NCBI GenBank assembly: GCA_965116555.1
Contig: OZ220698.1
Location: forward strand, 1,116,001-1,180,000
Direction of reading: 5' to 3'
DNA length: 64,000 bases
Origin: DAOUJH01 sp965116555
GTDB lineage: Bacteria > Chloroflexota > Dehalococcoidia > Lucifugimonadales > QGNO01
Shown: positions 51,258 through 60,229 of the stretch, one piece after another
Position numbering within the stretch: position 1 is the first letter of the stretch
Layout of the letters: the number at the start of each line of letters is the position of its first letter
Position numbers and translations under genes: made by a program
The notes under the pieces: model-generated
The model's input: only the letters and a program-made list of their open reading frames with translations
Told to the model about the DNA's origin: nothing
The model's database searches: none

Positions 51258-52943
51258 ATGGCAACAAGAGCCGGGTTTGACATCAAGCACAAGAGCAAGG
51301 AGATAACAGAGGGACCGCAACGCGCACCGGCTCGTGCCTACTTCAGGGCCATGGGACTTGGGGACGACGATATCAGAGCTCCCTTCATTGGCGTGGCGGA
51401 CCTGGCCAGTGACGTGACGCCGTGCAATTTCCACCTGGATAGACTGACAAAGCAGGTGAAGCAAGGCATCCGCGACGCCAAGGGCACACCGTTTGAGTTC
51501 GGCACCATTACGGTCAGCGACGGCATATCCATGGGTACGGAAGGCATGAAAGCATCGCTCGTCAGCCGTGAAGTTATCGCCGACTCCATTGAGCTTGTAT
51601 CCAGAGCAGAATGGTTCGACGGCCTGGTCACCGTTGCCGGCTGCGACAAGAACCTGCCCGGTTGTCTCATGGCCATAGCCAGGCTGAACATACCCTCGGT
51701 GTTCGTCTACGGCGGCACCATTATGCCCGGTCGCTTCCGCGACCGCGACGTAAACATACAGGACGTGTTCGAAGCGGTGGGAGCACATTCTCGAGGGGCA
51801 ATGAGTGACGAAGACCTGCTGGAGCTGGAACGCAGCGCCTGCCCCGGCGAGGGGTCTTGCGCCGGTCTCTTTACGGCCAACACCATGTCTACGGCTATAG
51901 AAGCGCTGGGCATGTCCCTGCCGGGCGACGCCTCCATCCCGGCCGTGGACCCGGACAAGGGTGAGGAGTGCCGTCGTTCCGGGCAGGCCGTATTGAATCT
52001 GCTAAGAGAAGGAATCAGACCGCGCGATATCATGACCAGGGAGGCGTTTGAAAACAGTATAGCGGTAACTCTGTCCATGGGAGGCTCCACCAATCTGGTG
52101 CTGCATCTGCTGGCCATAGCCCATGAAGCGGGCATCGACCTTACGATAGAGGACTTCAACAAGATCAGCGATAGGACGCCCTACATTGCCGATATGAAAC
52201 CCGGCGGCAAGTACGTAATGGCCGACTTGCACAGAATAGGCGGCGTGTCGCAGGTCATGAAGAGGCTTCTGGACGCGGGGCTGCTCCATGGAGACGTTCT
52301 CACCGTTACCGGCAAGACAGTGGCAGAGAACTTGAGCAACGTAGAACTGGAATCAAACCAAGACATCATCCATCCCGTGGAATCACCGCGGGGTACCAGC
52401 GGCGGCATCATCATCGTCAAGGGCAATCTGGCGCCGGAAGGCGGGGTGGTCAAAGTTGCGGGCAAGCAGCACTTGCAGCAACGCGGCCCTGCCCGTGTAT
52501 TCGATCGCGAGCAAGATGCCTTCGCAGCCATCCAGCGCCGTGAGATCAGGGCGGGAGACGTGGTGGTTGTCCGCTTTGAAGGACCGAAAGGCGGCCCTGG
52601 CATGAGAGAGATGCTGGCGGTGACCGCCGCCATTGTGGGCCAGGGATTGGGAGAAGACGTAGCGCTCCTCACCGACGGCAGGTTCTCCGGAGCCACTCAC
52701 GGCCTGATGGTGGGGCACGTGGCGCCTGAGGCCGCCGTTGGCGGCCCAATTGCTCTGGTGAAGGACGGCGACATTGTCAACGTGGATGCCGTAGACCGCA
52801 AGCTGGAACTGGAAGTGGATGAAGAGGAGCTTGCGGCAAGACGGGCCGCTTGGCAGCCGATACCGGCCAACTACACCACTGGCGCCCTGGCAAAATACGC
52901 CAAGCTGGTTGGCTCCGCGTCTCAGGGCGCAGTCACGGGGTAG
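51258..52943 (+). CDS. ilvD: Dihydroxy-acid dehydratase
   Basis: This 561-residue IlvD/Edd protein has the Fe-S ligand cysteines in TVAGCDKNLPGCLMA and ACPGEGSCAGLFTANTM, and the C-terminal DGRFSGATHGLMVGHVAPEA. It dehydrates dihydroxy acids in valine and isoleucine synthesis. The ATG follows GAGAGGTAAAT. No other ilv gene is in the window. A dispersed repeat lies just after it. Confidence 0.97.
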   Translation: MATRAGFDIKHKSKEITEGPQRAPARAYFRAMGLGDDDIRAPFIGVADLASDVTPCNFHLDRLTKQVKQGIRDAKGTPFEFGTITVSDGISMGTEGMKASLVSREVIADSIELVSRAEWFDGLVTVAGCDKNLPGCLMAIARLNIPSVFVYGGTIMPGRFRDRDVNIQDVFEAVGAHSRGAMSDEDLLELERSACPGEGSCAGLFTANTMSTAIEALGMSLPGDASIPAVDPDKGEECRRSGQAVLNLLREGIRPRDIMTREAFENSIAVTLSMGGSTNLVLHLLAIAHEAGIDLTIEDFNKISDRTPYIADMKPGGKYVMADLHRIGGVSQVMKRLLDAGLLHGDVLTVTGKTVAENLSNVELESNQDIIHPVESPRGTSGGIIIVKGNLAPEGGVVKVAGKQHLQQRGPARVFDREQDAFAAIQRREIRAGDVVVVRFEGPKGGPGMREMLAVTAAIVGQGLGEDVALLTDGRFSGATHGLMVGHVAPEAAVGGPIALVKDGDIVNVDAVDRKLELEVDEEELAARRAAWQPIPANYTTGALAKYAKLVGSASQGAVTG

Positions 52944-52986
52944 TGTTGCTCAACCGGCTGGATTGCATAGGGGGAAGGTTAGAGCC

Positions 52987-53036
52987 ATCACCCCCGCCTC
53001 AATCTTCCCCCATCAAGGGGAACGAGGCTTTTGCAA
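52987..53036. repeat. Dispersed repeat with hairpin, inverted diverged copy
   Basis: CACCCCCGCCTCAATC followed by TTCCCCCATCAAGGGGAACGAGG and TTTTGCAA is an inverted, slightly decayed copy of the 3138-3184 repeat. The hairpin arms still pair in part. It lies between ilvD and the exchanger gene. Confidence 0.75.
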
Positions 53037-53085
53037 GGCTCTCCAAGCGCATCTGCCCGGCAGACGTGATAGGGTTAGACAGCTA

Positions 53086-54096
53086 ATGGATATTGCCTTT
53101 ATCTGGCTTCAATTCGCTGTTGTTACAGCCTTGATCTTTGTTACGTCAAAGTACCTTGCCAGGTCGGTAGACGTCATCGCCTTCAAGACAGGACTGGGAA
53201 GGGCCTTCTTAGGAGTCGTGCTCCTTGCATCGGCCACGTCGCTTCCGGAGCTTGGCACCGGGATCAGTTCAATCTCCATAGTGGGAGACCCGGACTTAGC
53301 CGCCGGCGACGCTTTTGGAAGCAACCTGTTCAACCTCCTGATCATTGGGCTCATGGACCTGTGGTGGAGAAACGGGCCAGTTCTAAACGCGTTTGGAACT
53401 GCAGCGGTGATGGTGGCAACCCTGGGGATACTGGTGATAGGCGCAGCCACCATTGCCATAACGTTCCACAGCGCCAGCGGCCTTTTTGCTACCTGGTTTA
53501 TAAGCCCGTTTTCCGTATTGATGATGGCGACCTTCTTAATAGGCCTGTACTTGATCTATAAATTCGAACAAGAAGAACGCACCGAGCGGAAAGAGGAAGA
53601 TACGGACTACTCCAACGCCAAACTTCCTGTAGAAATAGGCGTCTACCTTGTGTCCGCCGCCGTAGTGATAGCCGCGGCGGTGTGGCTTGCTTTCACCGGT
53701 GAGAGGATCGCCGAAGAGATGGGCTGGGAGACCAGCTTCGTCGGCACGCAGTTCCTTGCCTTGAGCACGTCCCTTCCTGAGATAGGAGCGTCTTTCGCCG
53801 CCTTACGAATTCGTGCGCCGGAGCTGGCGGTATCCAACGTTCTGGGCAGTAACTTGTTCAACATGGGATTTGTTCTCTGGGCAGACGACCTGGCATACTC
53901 AGGCGGTACGTTCTGGACGGCGATTTCAGAGGTACACAGCATGACCGCCGTTCTTGCAATAGTCATGACCGCCGTCGTTATAGTAGCGCTGGTGAAGAGG
54001 AACAGAAGCAGACCCAGCCGGTTCTGGACTTACGAGGCGGTTACGATCATTGCTCTCTACGCGCTTGCCAGTGTGCTGATTTTCTACCTCAGTTGA
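53086..54096 (+). CDS. Sodium/calcium exchanger-family membrane protein
   Basis: This 336-residue protein of about ten helices has two alpha repeats. The first carries LASATSLPELGTG and GDAFGSNLFNLLI, the second ALSTSLPEIGASF and SNVLGSNLFNMGF. These acidic and serine/threonine residues form the cation path in CaCA exchangers. A charged cytoplasmic loop (EQEERTERKEEDTDYSN) separates the halves. It moves Ca2+ or another cation against Na+ or H+. ATG at 53086 is the first in the frame after the repeat. A terminator follows at 54132. Confidence 0.9.
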   Translation: MDIAFIWLQFAVVTALIFVTSKYLARSVDVIAFKTGLGRAFLGVVLLASATSLPELGTGISSISIVGDPDLAAGDAFGSNLFNLLIIGLMDLWWRNGPVLNAFGTAAVMVATLGILVIGAATIAITFHSASGLFATWFISPFSVLMMATFLIGLYLIYKFEQEERTERKEEDTDYSNAKLPVEIGVYLVSAAVVIAAAVWLAFTGERIAEEMGWETSFVGTQFLALSTSLPEIGASFAALRIRAPELAVSNVLGSNLFNMGFVLWADDLAYSGGTFWTAISEVHSMTAVLAIVMTAVVIVALVKRNRSRPSRFWTYEAVTIIALYALASVLIFYLS

Positions 54097-54129
54097 CCTT
54101 GTATCCTGCCCGGGAACCGCGCGGTGCGA

Positions 54130-54741
54130 TCAAGCCGTTCTTTGAACGGCTTTTCTGTAGTCCTCAACGGTGTTTAAGTCCCATATCGCTTCAGGGTCAT
54201 CTACGGGAATTCGATTTACCTCAGCGCTATGCCGCTCTATCACCTCTCGCAAGCCCATTTTGGCCTCGCTGATGCCAATCAATTCGGGCAGCAGACCGCG
54301 GGAAAAGAGCACGGGATGTCCTCCCCTACCCTGATATACGGGATACGTAATCGCTGAGCCGTGTCGTAGATGGGTCTCCAATATCTTGCTGAGCAGTTTG
54401 GGAGACCTGGGTTGGTCTACGGAGATTATCATTACGTGCTCCGCCCCTGGGTTGAGCATCTTCAATCCGGCGCGTACGGAGTTGCTCTTCCCCGTCTTGT
54501 ACCTCAGGTTGACGATTACTTCAGCTCCATGTTCGCTTTCGATAAGAGGTCGTATCGATTCCGCCCTGTGACCCAGCACAACGATCACCTGACCAACCCC
54601 GCAAGCAATAAGGGAGCTGACCTGGTATTGGACAAGCGGAACTCCTTGCCAGTCCAGCAAGGCTTTGGGATGCCCCATGCGAGTGGACTCTCCTGCAGCG
54701 AGGAGGACGGCGCTAATGGAGGGATGTGCCAACGGATTCAA
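54130..54741 (-). CDS. MocA/MobA-like molybdopterin nucleotidyltransferase
   Basis: This 203-residue protein has the nucleotidyltransferase signature VLLAAGESTRMGHPKALLDWQG and the metal-binding VDQPR. It resembles MocA, which adds CMP to the molybdenum cofactor, rather than MobA. The 3' end overlaps a terminator. The start overlaps the XdhC-like stop by four bases, so the two genes are coupled; together they would supply matured molybdenum cofactor to hydroxylases, none of which are in the window. Confidence 0.88.
   Translation of the reverse strand: MNPLAHPSISAVLLAAGESTRMGHPKALLDWQGVPLVQYQVSSLIACGVGQVIVVLGHRAESIRPLIESEHGAEVIVNLRYKTGKSNSVRAGLKMLNPGAEHVMIISVDQPRSPKLLSKILETHLRHGSAITYPVYQGRGGHPVLFSRGLLPELIGISEAKMGLREVIERHSAEVNRIPVDDPEAIWDLNTVEDYRKAVQRTA
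54132..54154 (+). terminator. Intrinsic terminator after the exchanger gene
   Basis: AAGCCGTTC (54132-54140), loop TTT and GAACGGCTT (54144-54152) form a 9-bp stem followed by TT and a pyrimidine run. It lies 36 bases after the exchanger stop and overlaps the 3' end of the convergent nucleotidyltransferase gene, whose last codons it encodes. Confidence 0.75.
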
Positions 54742-55874
54742 TCAGCGGGCGAAAGGGACTTGGCCGCGTGCACCTTCTCCGCCAGATTTTGCAGGTACTT
54801 CTTGGGCAGCATCATGGGCTGTCCAGTGCCGCCGAGGCGCCACTGCACCACTTCCGCCATTATGCTGATTGCGATCTCGGCCGGTGTCCTGGCCTTGATA
54901 TCCATCCCTATGGGGGCGTGGATATTCTCTATCCTCTCCAAGGGGACGCCGCGCTTGAGGAGCTCCTCATAGATCAGAATAACCTTGCGCTTTGAGCCGA
55001 CAAGCCCAACGTATCCCGCAGGACTCTTTGCAGCGGATTCCAGCGCCAGGTCATCGAAATTGTGACCGCGAGTCGCGATTACAATGGCAGTGTTCTTAGT
55101 GACGGGGAAGTTTTCCAGGCCGTGCGCATAACCCGCTACCGCTACAGCCTCGGCATCCGGAAACCGTTCCATGTTGGCAAATTCACGCCTATCGTCCAGG
55201 ACGAACAACCGCAGGCCCAGCATCTTGGCCAGGGGAGCTACGGACTTGGAAATGTGTCCGCCGCCCATGAGTATCAGGGTAGCCGGCGACGTGTAGGCTT
55301 CGATAAACAGCTCGTCTCCCCACTGTGTGGTAACGTGCGCACATTTGCCCTGTTCCATCAACTCCCGCGCTTTTGCCTCCGCCAAGCTATCGAGCTGAGG
55401 ATGGCCCAAAGTACCTTGCCAGGTGCCGTCATCCAGCATGATCAGTTTATTTCCAACCTCTTCCTCTTCCGACGATTTGATGAGAGTAGCCACAGCCAGG
55501 GGATTGCCTCCACCGTAAGCATCAACAATATTTCCGGCTAGGTAAGCAAAAGGAGCCGCCTCCTGCACGGGCTCAATGAAGAAATACATAGTCCCGCCGC
55601 AGACCAGGCCGTCTCTAGCGGCAATCTCCTCGTTCAGATAGTAGTCACGGTATTCCGGCCCGCTGCCATTTCGCAGAATCTCCTTGGCGGCGAACCAGAT
55701 ATCCCCTTCCACGCAACCACCGCCAAGGGTACCAACCGCGGAACCGTCCTGACGCACCAACAGCTTGGAGCCAGGCTTTTGAGGCGTAGACCCCTTTGTG
55801 TGAACCACAGTAGCAATGGCAAAGGGCTCTTCCCTACGGGATAATTCAATAGCTTCCTTGAATACGGATTCCAT
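54738..55874 (-). CDS. XdhC/CoxI-family molybdenum hydroxylase maturation protein
   Basis: This 378-residue protein has an N-terminal XdhC/CoxI domain (ATVVHTKGSTPQKPGSKLLV and GTLGGGCVEGDIW) and a C-terminal Rossmann domain (LILMGGGHISKSVAPLAKMLGLRLFVLDDR). XdhC inserts the sulfurated molybdenum cofactor into xanthine dehydrogenase-family enzymes. ATG at 55874 is preferred over an adjacent TTG. It is coupled to the MocA-like gene by an ATGA overlap. Confidence 0.92.
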   Translation of the reverse strand: MESVFKEAIELSRREEPFAIATVVHTKGSTPQKPGSKLLVRQDGSAVGTLGGGCVEGDIWFAAKEILRNGSGPEYRDYYLNEEIAARDGLVCGGTMYFFIEPVQEAAPFAYLAGNIVDAYGGGNPLAVATLIKSSEEEEVGNKLIMLDDGTWQGTLGHPQLDSLAEAKARELMEQGKCAHVTTQWGDELFIEAYTSPATLILMGGGHISKSVAPLAKMLGLRLFVLDDRREFANMERFPDAEAVAVAGYAHGLENFPVTKNTAIVIATRGHNFDDLALESAAKSPAGYVGLVGSKRKVILIYEELLKRGVPLERIENIHAPIGMDIKARTPAEIAISIMAEVVQWRLGGTGQPMMLPKKYLQNLAEKVHAAKSLSPAD

Positions 55875-56064
55875 CAATCGCTCTTGCAGAATAGGATAAA
55901 ACTAAGCATAACAGGGCAACATTTGTTAAGCAATCGACATGTTCTGATAGAATGGCGCAACTGCAACCGAATTTCTTGGGTTAGGCAGTATCTAAATCCA
56001 AGGGCGCACTGTCTACGTATAGCATTATAGACAGGCCATCGCCCTATGAGTCTGGGAACCGGCC

Positions 56065-56640
56065 GTGTCCTATGAACATCTAGAAGATGAGCAACTGGTT
56101 AGCTTAATTGTCCAGCAAGACCAGGGAGGGCTTGGCGCTCTCTACGACAGGTATGGCAAAGCGGTGTTTGGCTTTGTCTATAATCTTTTACGTGACGCAG
56201 GGCAGGCAGAGGAGGTAGTGCAAGAGGTATTTCTAAGGGTCTGGTTCAGAGCGGCTACCTACCGGGCTGAACGGGGAAGGTTCCAGACTTGGATTATGTC
56301 CATGGCCCACCACAGGGCGATAGACGAGCTGCGCAAACGCAGACGGATGCAGAATATCCTGGAAACGGAAGCCAGGCTCACTTTGATGGACGGCAGGGCA
56401 CAGGAAGATACGGCAGCCAAGGGAGCGGAGCAACGAGAAGAAAGTGAAATTGTGCGTAAGGCTTTGGAGTCCTTGCCGGAAGAACAACGACAAGTGATCC
56501 AAATGTCTTACTACGAGGGTTACAGCCAGTCTGAGATAGCAGAGTTGTTGAAACATCCGCTAGGCACAGTCAAGACAAGAATGAGATTGGGAATGCAAAA
56601 GTTGAAGACAGCTTTAGCATCACTTCAGGAGATAACGTGA
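56065..56640 (+). CDS. ECF-type RNA polymerase sigma factor
   Basis: This 191-residue sigma-70 family protein has region 2 (LYDRYGKAVFGFVYNLLRDAGQAEEVVQEVFLRVW, listed in parts, then TWIMSMAHHRAIDELRKRRR) and region 4 (LPEEQRQVIQMSYYEGYSQSEIAELL). It directs polymerase to a small promoter set. GTG at 56065 is used as start. The stop overlaps the anti-sigma start by four bases (GTGA), the usual arrangement for a cognate pair. Confidence 0.93.
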   Translation: MSYEHLEDEQLVSLIVQQDQGGLGALYDRYGKAVFGFVYNLLRDAGQAEEVVQEVFLRVWFRAATYRAERGRFQTWIMSMAHHRAIDELRKRRRMQNILETEARLTLMDGRAQEDTAAKGAEQREESEIVRKALESLPEEQRQVIQMSYYEGYSQSEIAELLKHPLGTVKTRMRLGMQKLKTALASLQEIT

Positions 56641-57455
56641 TTCATAGCCATATAGAAGACCTGGCAGAAGCCTATGCACTGGGAGCCCTGGAGTCGGAAG
56701 AACGCCAGATGGTGGAGGCGCACCTGGAGACGTGCTCCCAGTGTACTTCCCTGCTCAGGGAACACCTGGAAGTCGCCGCCGCGCTGGCGCTGGCCGCTCC
56801 GCCTGTGGATCCTCCCCACCATCTACGCGGGCGGATAATGGACCAACTTGTCCCTGAGGAGCGCGCCGCCGAACCAGAACCCATGTCTGCCGGCAGATCC
56901 GGTGGGAGCAGGATACGGTGGGTTATCCCTGCAGCCGCCTCCATAGCCGCCAGTGTGTTGATAGCCTTTCTTGGCGGGATTGGTGTCCTGGTGTTCTCCC
57001 AGCAAAGCCAGGTACAGGACCTCCAGAGCCAGCTTGGAGACATGGAGGTGTTGATAGACGAGGAGAAGAGCACCAGCCAGGAACTCAGGGATAGGCTTAA
57101 CGAGCAACGTCTAGCCACTTGGATCGCAGCGCTGCCCGGCTTGGAAGCCAAATCCTTGGATAACACGGAGGAGGCGCCGTTAGCCTCTGGAATGCTGCTT
57201 GCCGATCCGGGCAAGGACTGGGCGTTCCTTGTAGCGCAAGGTCTGGAATCGAGCATGGAAAAGAATCCTTACCATGTCTGGCTGGTCAACAACGGGACGC
57301 TGGTAAACGTTGGAAGATTCAGCGTAGACGAGTCAGGCTATGGGCAGCTGTTCATCAGGCAGTCATTACATGACTTTGCCTGGCTGGGCGTAACCCGCGA
57401 GCCCTTGCCTGGAACGGTGGAATCACCGGCCGTGCTGGGCGTTAGCTTGGAATAG
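56637..57455 (+). CDS. Zinc-binding anti-sigma factor (RskA-like)
   Basis: This 272-residue protein has an N-terminal zinc anti-sigma domain with His29, Cys33 and Cys36 (HLETCSQC), a single transmembrane helix near residues 98-122 and an extracellular RskA-like domain of about 140 residues containing a coiled coil (VQDLQSQLGDMEVLIDEE). It holds the adjacent sigma factor at the membrane until a signal arrives. GTG at 56637 overlaps the sigma stop. Confidence 0.9.
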   Translation: MIHSHIEDLAEAYALGALESEERQMVEAHLETCSQCTSLLREHLEVAAALALAAPPVDPPHHLRGRIMDQLVPEERAAEPEPMSAGRSGGSRIRWVIPAAASIAASVLIAFLGGIGVLVFSQQSQVQDLQSQLGDMEVLIDEEKSTSQELRDRLNEQRLATWIAALPGLEAKSLDNTEEAPLASGMLLADPGKDWAFLVAQGLESSMEKNPYHVWLVNNGTLVNVGRFSVDESGYGQLFIRQSLHDFAWLGVTREPLPGTVESPAVLGVSLE

Positions 57456-57528
57456 TTCATGCACACATGCAAGGTGAGTAGCATAGCCTTTGTGGCGGCG
57501 GAGCAACCTTCAAGCAGCCGTTCCTCGC

Positions 57529-58314
57529 TTATACCTTCCTGTTCTTGGTTGTGTACACGGGAAGTCCATCCACTAATTCCCAGGAGTAGTCGCTGAACAT
57601 GTTGGGCCATTTTGCAATGGCTATTTCAGCAATCCGGGCAAAGACCAATCTTATCTCTTCTTCGGCCCAGGGCGCTGTCCTCTGCTCAATGACGTGTCGC
57701 AAGGTGCGTATGTTGCAGGACCAGCCAATGTTGGTCGCCAGGCCAATGGGCGCAACACGCCGCATTGCCGAGGTAATCTCTTTCTTCTCGTCAAACGAGT
57801 CCTTCTCATTGAGATCGAAGAGTTCGGCAAGTTCAATCTGAAGCTTGCTAAGCTCTTCAAACGTCCTGGCGAAAATGGTCATGGCCTCTTCCGATTCTCT
57901 AATTGACACAGGCGCATACCAGTCCAAGTCCGTCAATCGCACAAAGCGCAAGGACTCCTGGGACATAGCGGTGCCCACTCTGTGCCGCACCAGCTCATGC
58001 GTGAAAACCCGGCTGACGTCCGAGAAGAAGAAGTTGGCTACTCCGTGCTCCAACACAGAGCCGTCGCCCTTCTCAATGATATTGGTCAGATAGCTCTTGT
58101 TGGTTCTTCTGACCCGTGTCAGGTTGGGGTTCAGCTCTATGCCGAATGAACGGTAACAGGCGCGGCCGTACACCTCGCTGATAAGCTCAATATCGGAAGG
58201 AGCATCCGACGTCCAATCGGGAACGCCCAAGTGGTCCAAAAGGTCTTGCAACCCCTCCCGATTGACCTTGGTCTCGCCTATCAGAAACACTTTAGGCTCA
58301 ACGGTATTGCCCAT
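57529..58314 (-). CDS. thyX: FAD-dependent thymidylate synthase
   Basis: This 261-residue protein is a ThyX flavoenzyme. It has the signature Arg110-His111-Arg112 followed by VGTAMSQES with the conserved Ser near residues 118-121, and the N-terminal YGRACYRSF. It methylates dUMP using methylenetetrahydrofolate and NADPH. Next to the folate genes in the same window this fits a tetrahydrofolate-sparing thymidylate route. The signature is one residue longer than the classical RHRxxSxNxxSxR. GGAGGT precedes the ATG. Confidence 0.92.
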   Translation of the reverse strand: MGNTVEPKVFLIGETKVNREGLQDLLDHLGVPDWTSDAPSDIELISEVYGRACYRSFGIELNPNLTRVRRTNKSYLTNIIEKGDGSVLEHGVANFFFSDVSRVFTHELVRHRVGTAMSQESLRFVRLTDLDWYAPVSIRESEEAMTIFARTFEELSKLQIELAELFDLNEKDSFDEKKEITSAMRRVAPIGLATNIGWSCNIRTLRHVIEQRTAPWAEEEIRLVFARIAEIAIAKWPNMFSDYSWELVDGLPVYTTKNRKV

Positions 58315-58448
58315 TCAGATATACCTCCAGTGTGTATACACTCACTTTGGAAATGGTACCTTAATCATGGTTGATATCCCAACTCTGAAATGTCCTCTTA
58401 GTGAGGACGTTTTGGAATCCATCAAGGTAGCAACCGGAGGAGAAATAC

Positions 58449-58925
58449 ATGGTTAGCTGTAGAAGGATGACTTCAGCAAACAGGGAGAGCGCCCTTGCTC
58501 TCTTGAGGTCCTTCCTCAACGAAGACGAGCATTACCTGGACAGCAGCGCCGCCTACGGTCATGGTGGAGACGCAGCGCTCCATGACGCCCTAGACCTTTT
58601 CCTGAACCGGCCCGAGTTGGGGTTTGTCTGGCTTGCCTACAAGGAAGAAGAGCCCCTAGGGGTCTGCGTTGTCGGCTATGCTATATCCACGTCCATAGGA
58701 GGAGTAGTGGCAAAACTGGACGACGTGTTCATAGCAAGTCATATGCGGAGCGCAGGGGCCGGGTCGGAAATGATCAGGCAGCTGAAAGATGAGCTCCGTT
58801 CACTCGGCGTACTGCGCATAGATCTCGGCGTACACGTCAATAACAGCGGGGGACGGCGTTTCTATGAGAGGCTGGGCTTCATGCCTCTCAACGAGGAACG
58901 AATGGCAGCCCTGCTGACAAGCTAG
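58449..58925 (+). CDS. GNAT-family N-acetyltransferase
   Basis: This 158-residue protein has the GNAT fold: an acceptor loop, the beta-4 strand LDDVFIASHMR, the acetyl-CoA loop RSAGAGSEMIRQL and the C-terminal NNSGGRRFYERLGFMPL. It acetylates a small molecule or protein amine, substrate unknown. GGAGGAG lies six bases before the ATG. It converges with pdhC, overlapping by four bases. Confidence 0.9.
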   Translation: MVSCRRMTSANRESALALLRSFLNEDEHYLDSSAAYGHGGDAALHDALDLFLNRPELGFVWLAYKEEEPLGVCVVGYAISTSIGGVVAKLDDVFIASHMRSAGAGSEMIRQLKDELRSLGVLRIDLGVHVNNSGGRRFYERLGFMPLNEERMAALLTS

Positions 58926-60160
58926 GTTACCAGCAGAAGCGCCGGGTTCTCCAAGAGCCGCTTAGCCTCAGCAAGGAACTTCGCGCTTTCCACGCCGTCC
59001 GAAACGCGGTGGTCAATGGACAGCGTGACCTTCATCATCTGCCGCACCACTACTTGATCGTCGGCTGCCACCACGGGGCGCTTCTTTACGGCGCTGATCG
59101 CCAGTGTAGCTGCCTGGGGAGGCAGTATGATGGCGCTGAATTCGTCGACGCCAAACATGCCCAAGTTGCTGGTGCTGAAGGTGCCTGTGTACTCTTCCTG
59201 GCGCAACCTGCCCTGCCCTGCCCGCTCCGCCAGGTCCTTGGTTGCCTCGGCCAGGTCCGTAAGGGACTTGTCCTGCGCGTTGACTATAGCCGGAACCATC
59301 AATCCCTGCTCCGTAGCAATGGCCATACCCAAGTGAATATAGGGATACGTCTCCAGGTAGTCGCCTCTGTAAGAAGCGTTCAAACCGGAATGTTTCTTCA
59401 GGGACTCAACGGTAGCCTTCAGAACCATATCGTTGACCGAAACCCGCTGCGCACCCTCAAACTTCTGGTTGATCTGGGAACGCAGGGCCATGGCGTCCGT
59501 CATATCTATCTCAACGGTTATATAGAAGTGGGGTGTGCCGTTCTTACTCTGCGAGGTGGCCCGGGCTATGCCTTGCCTCATACGGCTGAGCTCTACTCGC
59601 ACGGGGTCCCCTACCGGCGTAGGGGCAGCCGGCGCGACAGGTGCGGCTTGTGGCTGGGGAGAGGCCGCTTGGCCCGGCTCAAAGTTCAACACATCTTCGC
59701 GGGTGATGCGCCCTCCGGGGCCCGTACCTTTAACCTGGGATAGCTCTATGCCGCGTTCCTCCGCCAGCTTCCTAGCGACAGGCGACACTTTGACGCGCTC
59801 ACCGTCAGCGGCGGGCTGTTCTTGGGCTGCAGGAGCCGACGGGGCGGCTTCTGGAGCAGCCTCGGCGGCAGGGGCATCGATAGAGGCCGGTGCCGGGGCC
59901 GGGGCCTCGTCACCTATGAGTCCGGCAATGTCCTCATCAGCACTGCCAATGATGCCTATGGGATGGCCAACGGGAACGGTTGCGCCCTCACTGGCCAGGA
60001 TCTTGCGTAGAAGGCCGTTAGCAGTGGACTCCATCTCCACGACTGCTTTATCGGTCTCTATCTCAGCGACAGGTTCGCCACGCTTGACCTCGTCACCCTC
60101 CGCCTTGATCCAGCGGACGAGCGTACCTTCCACCATGTCGTAACCCATTTGGGGCATCAA
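58922..60160 (-). CDS. pdhC: Dihydrolipoamide acyltransferase (E2) of 2-oxoacid dehydrogenase
   Basis: This protein of about 412 residues has a lipoyl domain (Lys38 in EIETDKAVVEME), an Ala/Pro-rich linker, a peripheral subunit-binding domain (SPVARKLAEERGIELSQVKG) and the catalytic domain with SIDHRVSDG near the end. It moves acetyl groups to CoA. The annotated start is TTG at 60160, directly followed by ATG at 60157. However, GGAGGT lies 20 bases further up, and a CTG at 60175 has it at normal distance and restores the usual VLMPQMG beginning. CTG is therefore a real alternative. It is the last gene of the operon lpd-pdhA-pdhB-pdhC. Confidence 0.95.
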   Translation of the reverse strand: MMPQMGYDMVEGTLVRWIKAEGDEVKRGEPVAEIETDKAVVEMESTANGLLRKILASEGATVPVGHPIGIIGSADEDIAGLIGDEAPAPAPASIDAPAAEAAPEAAPSAPAAQEQPAADGERVKVSPVARKLAEERGIELSQVKGTGPGGRITREDVLNFEPGQAASPQPQAAPVAPAAPTPVGDPVRVELSRMRQGIARATSQSKNGTPHFYITVEIDMTDAMALRSQINQKFEGAQRVSVNDMVLKATVESLKKHSGLNASYRGDYLETYPYIHLGMAIATEQGLMVPAIVNAQDKSLTDLAEATKDLAERAGQGRLRQEEYTGTFSTSNLGMFGVDEFSAIILPPQAATLAISAVKKRPVVAADDQVVVRQMMKVTLSIDHRVSDGVESAKFLAEAKRLLENPALLLVT

Positions 60161-60229
60161 TACCTGCGTAGCCAGAGTAGACCTCCTCTTCGACCTATAT
60201 GACAGGTCGAAATTGCAATCATGCTGTTT

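Noticed and set aside
58368..58456. 29-residue peptide before the acetyltransferase gene
   Set aside because: It overlaps the next start by eight bases but has no ribosome site and no recognisable motif; kept only as a possible leader peptide.
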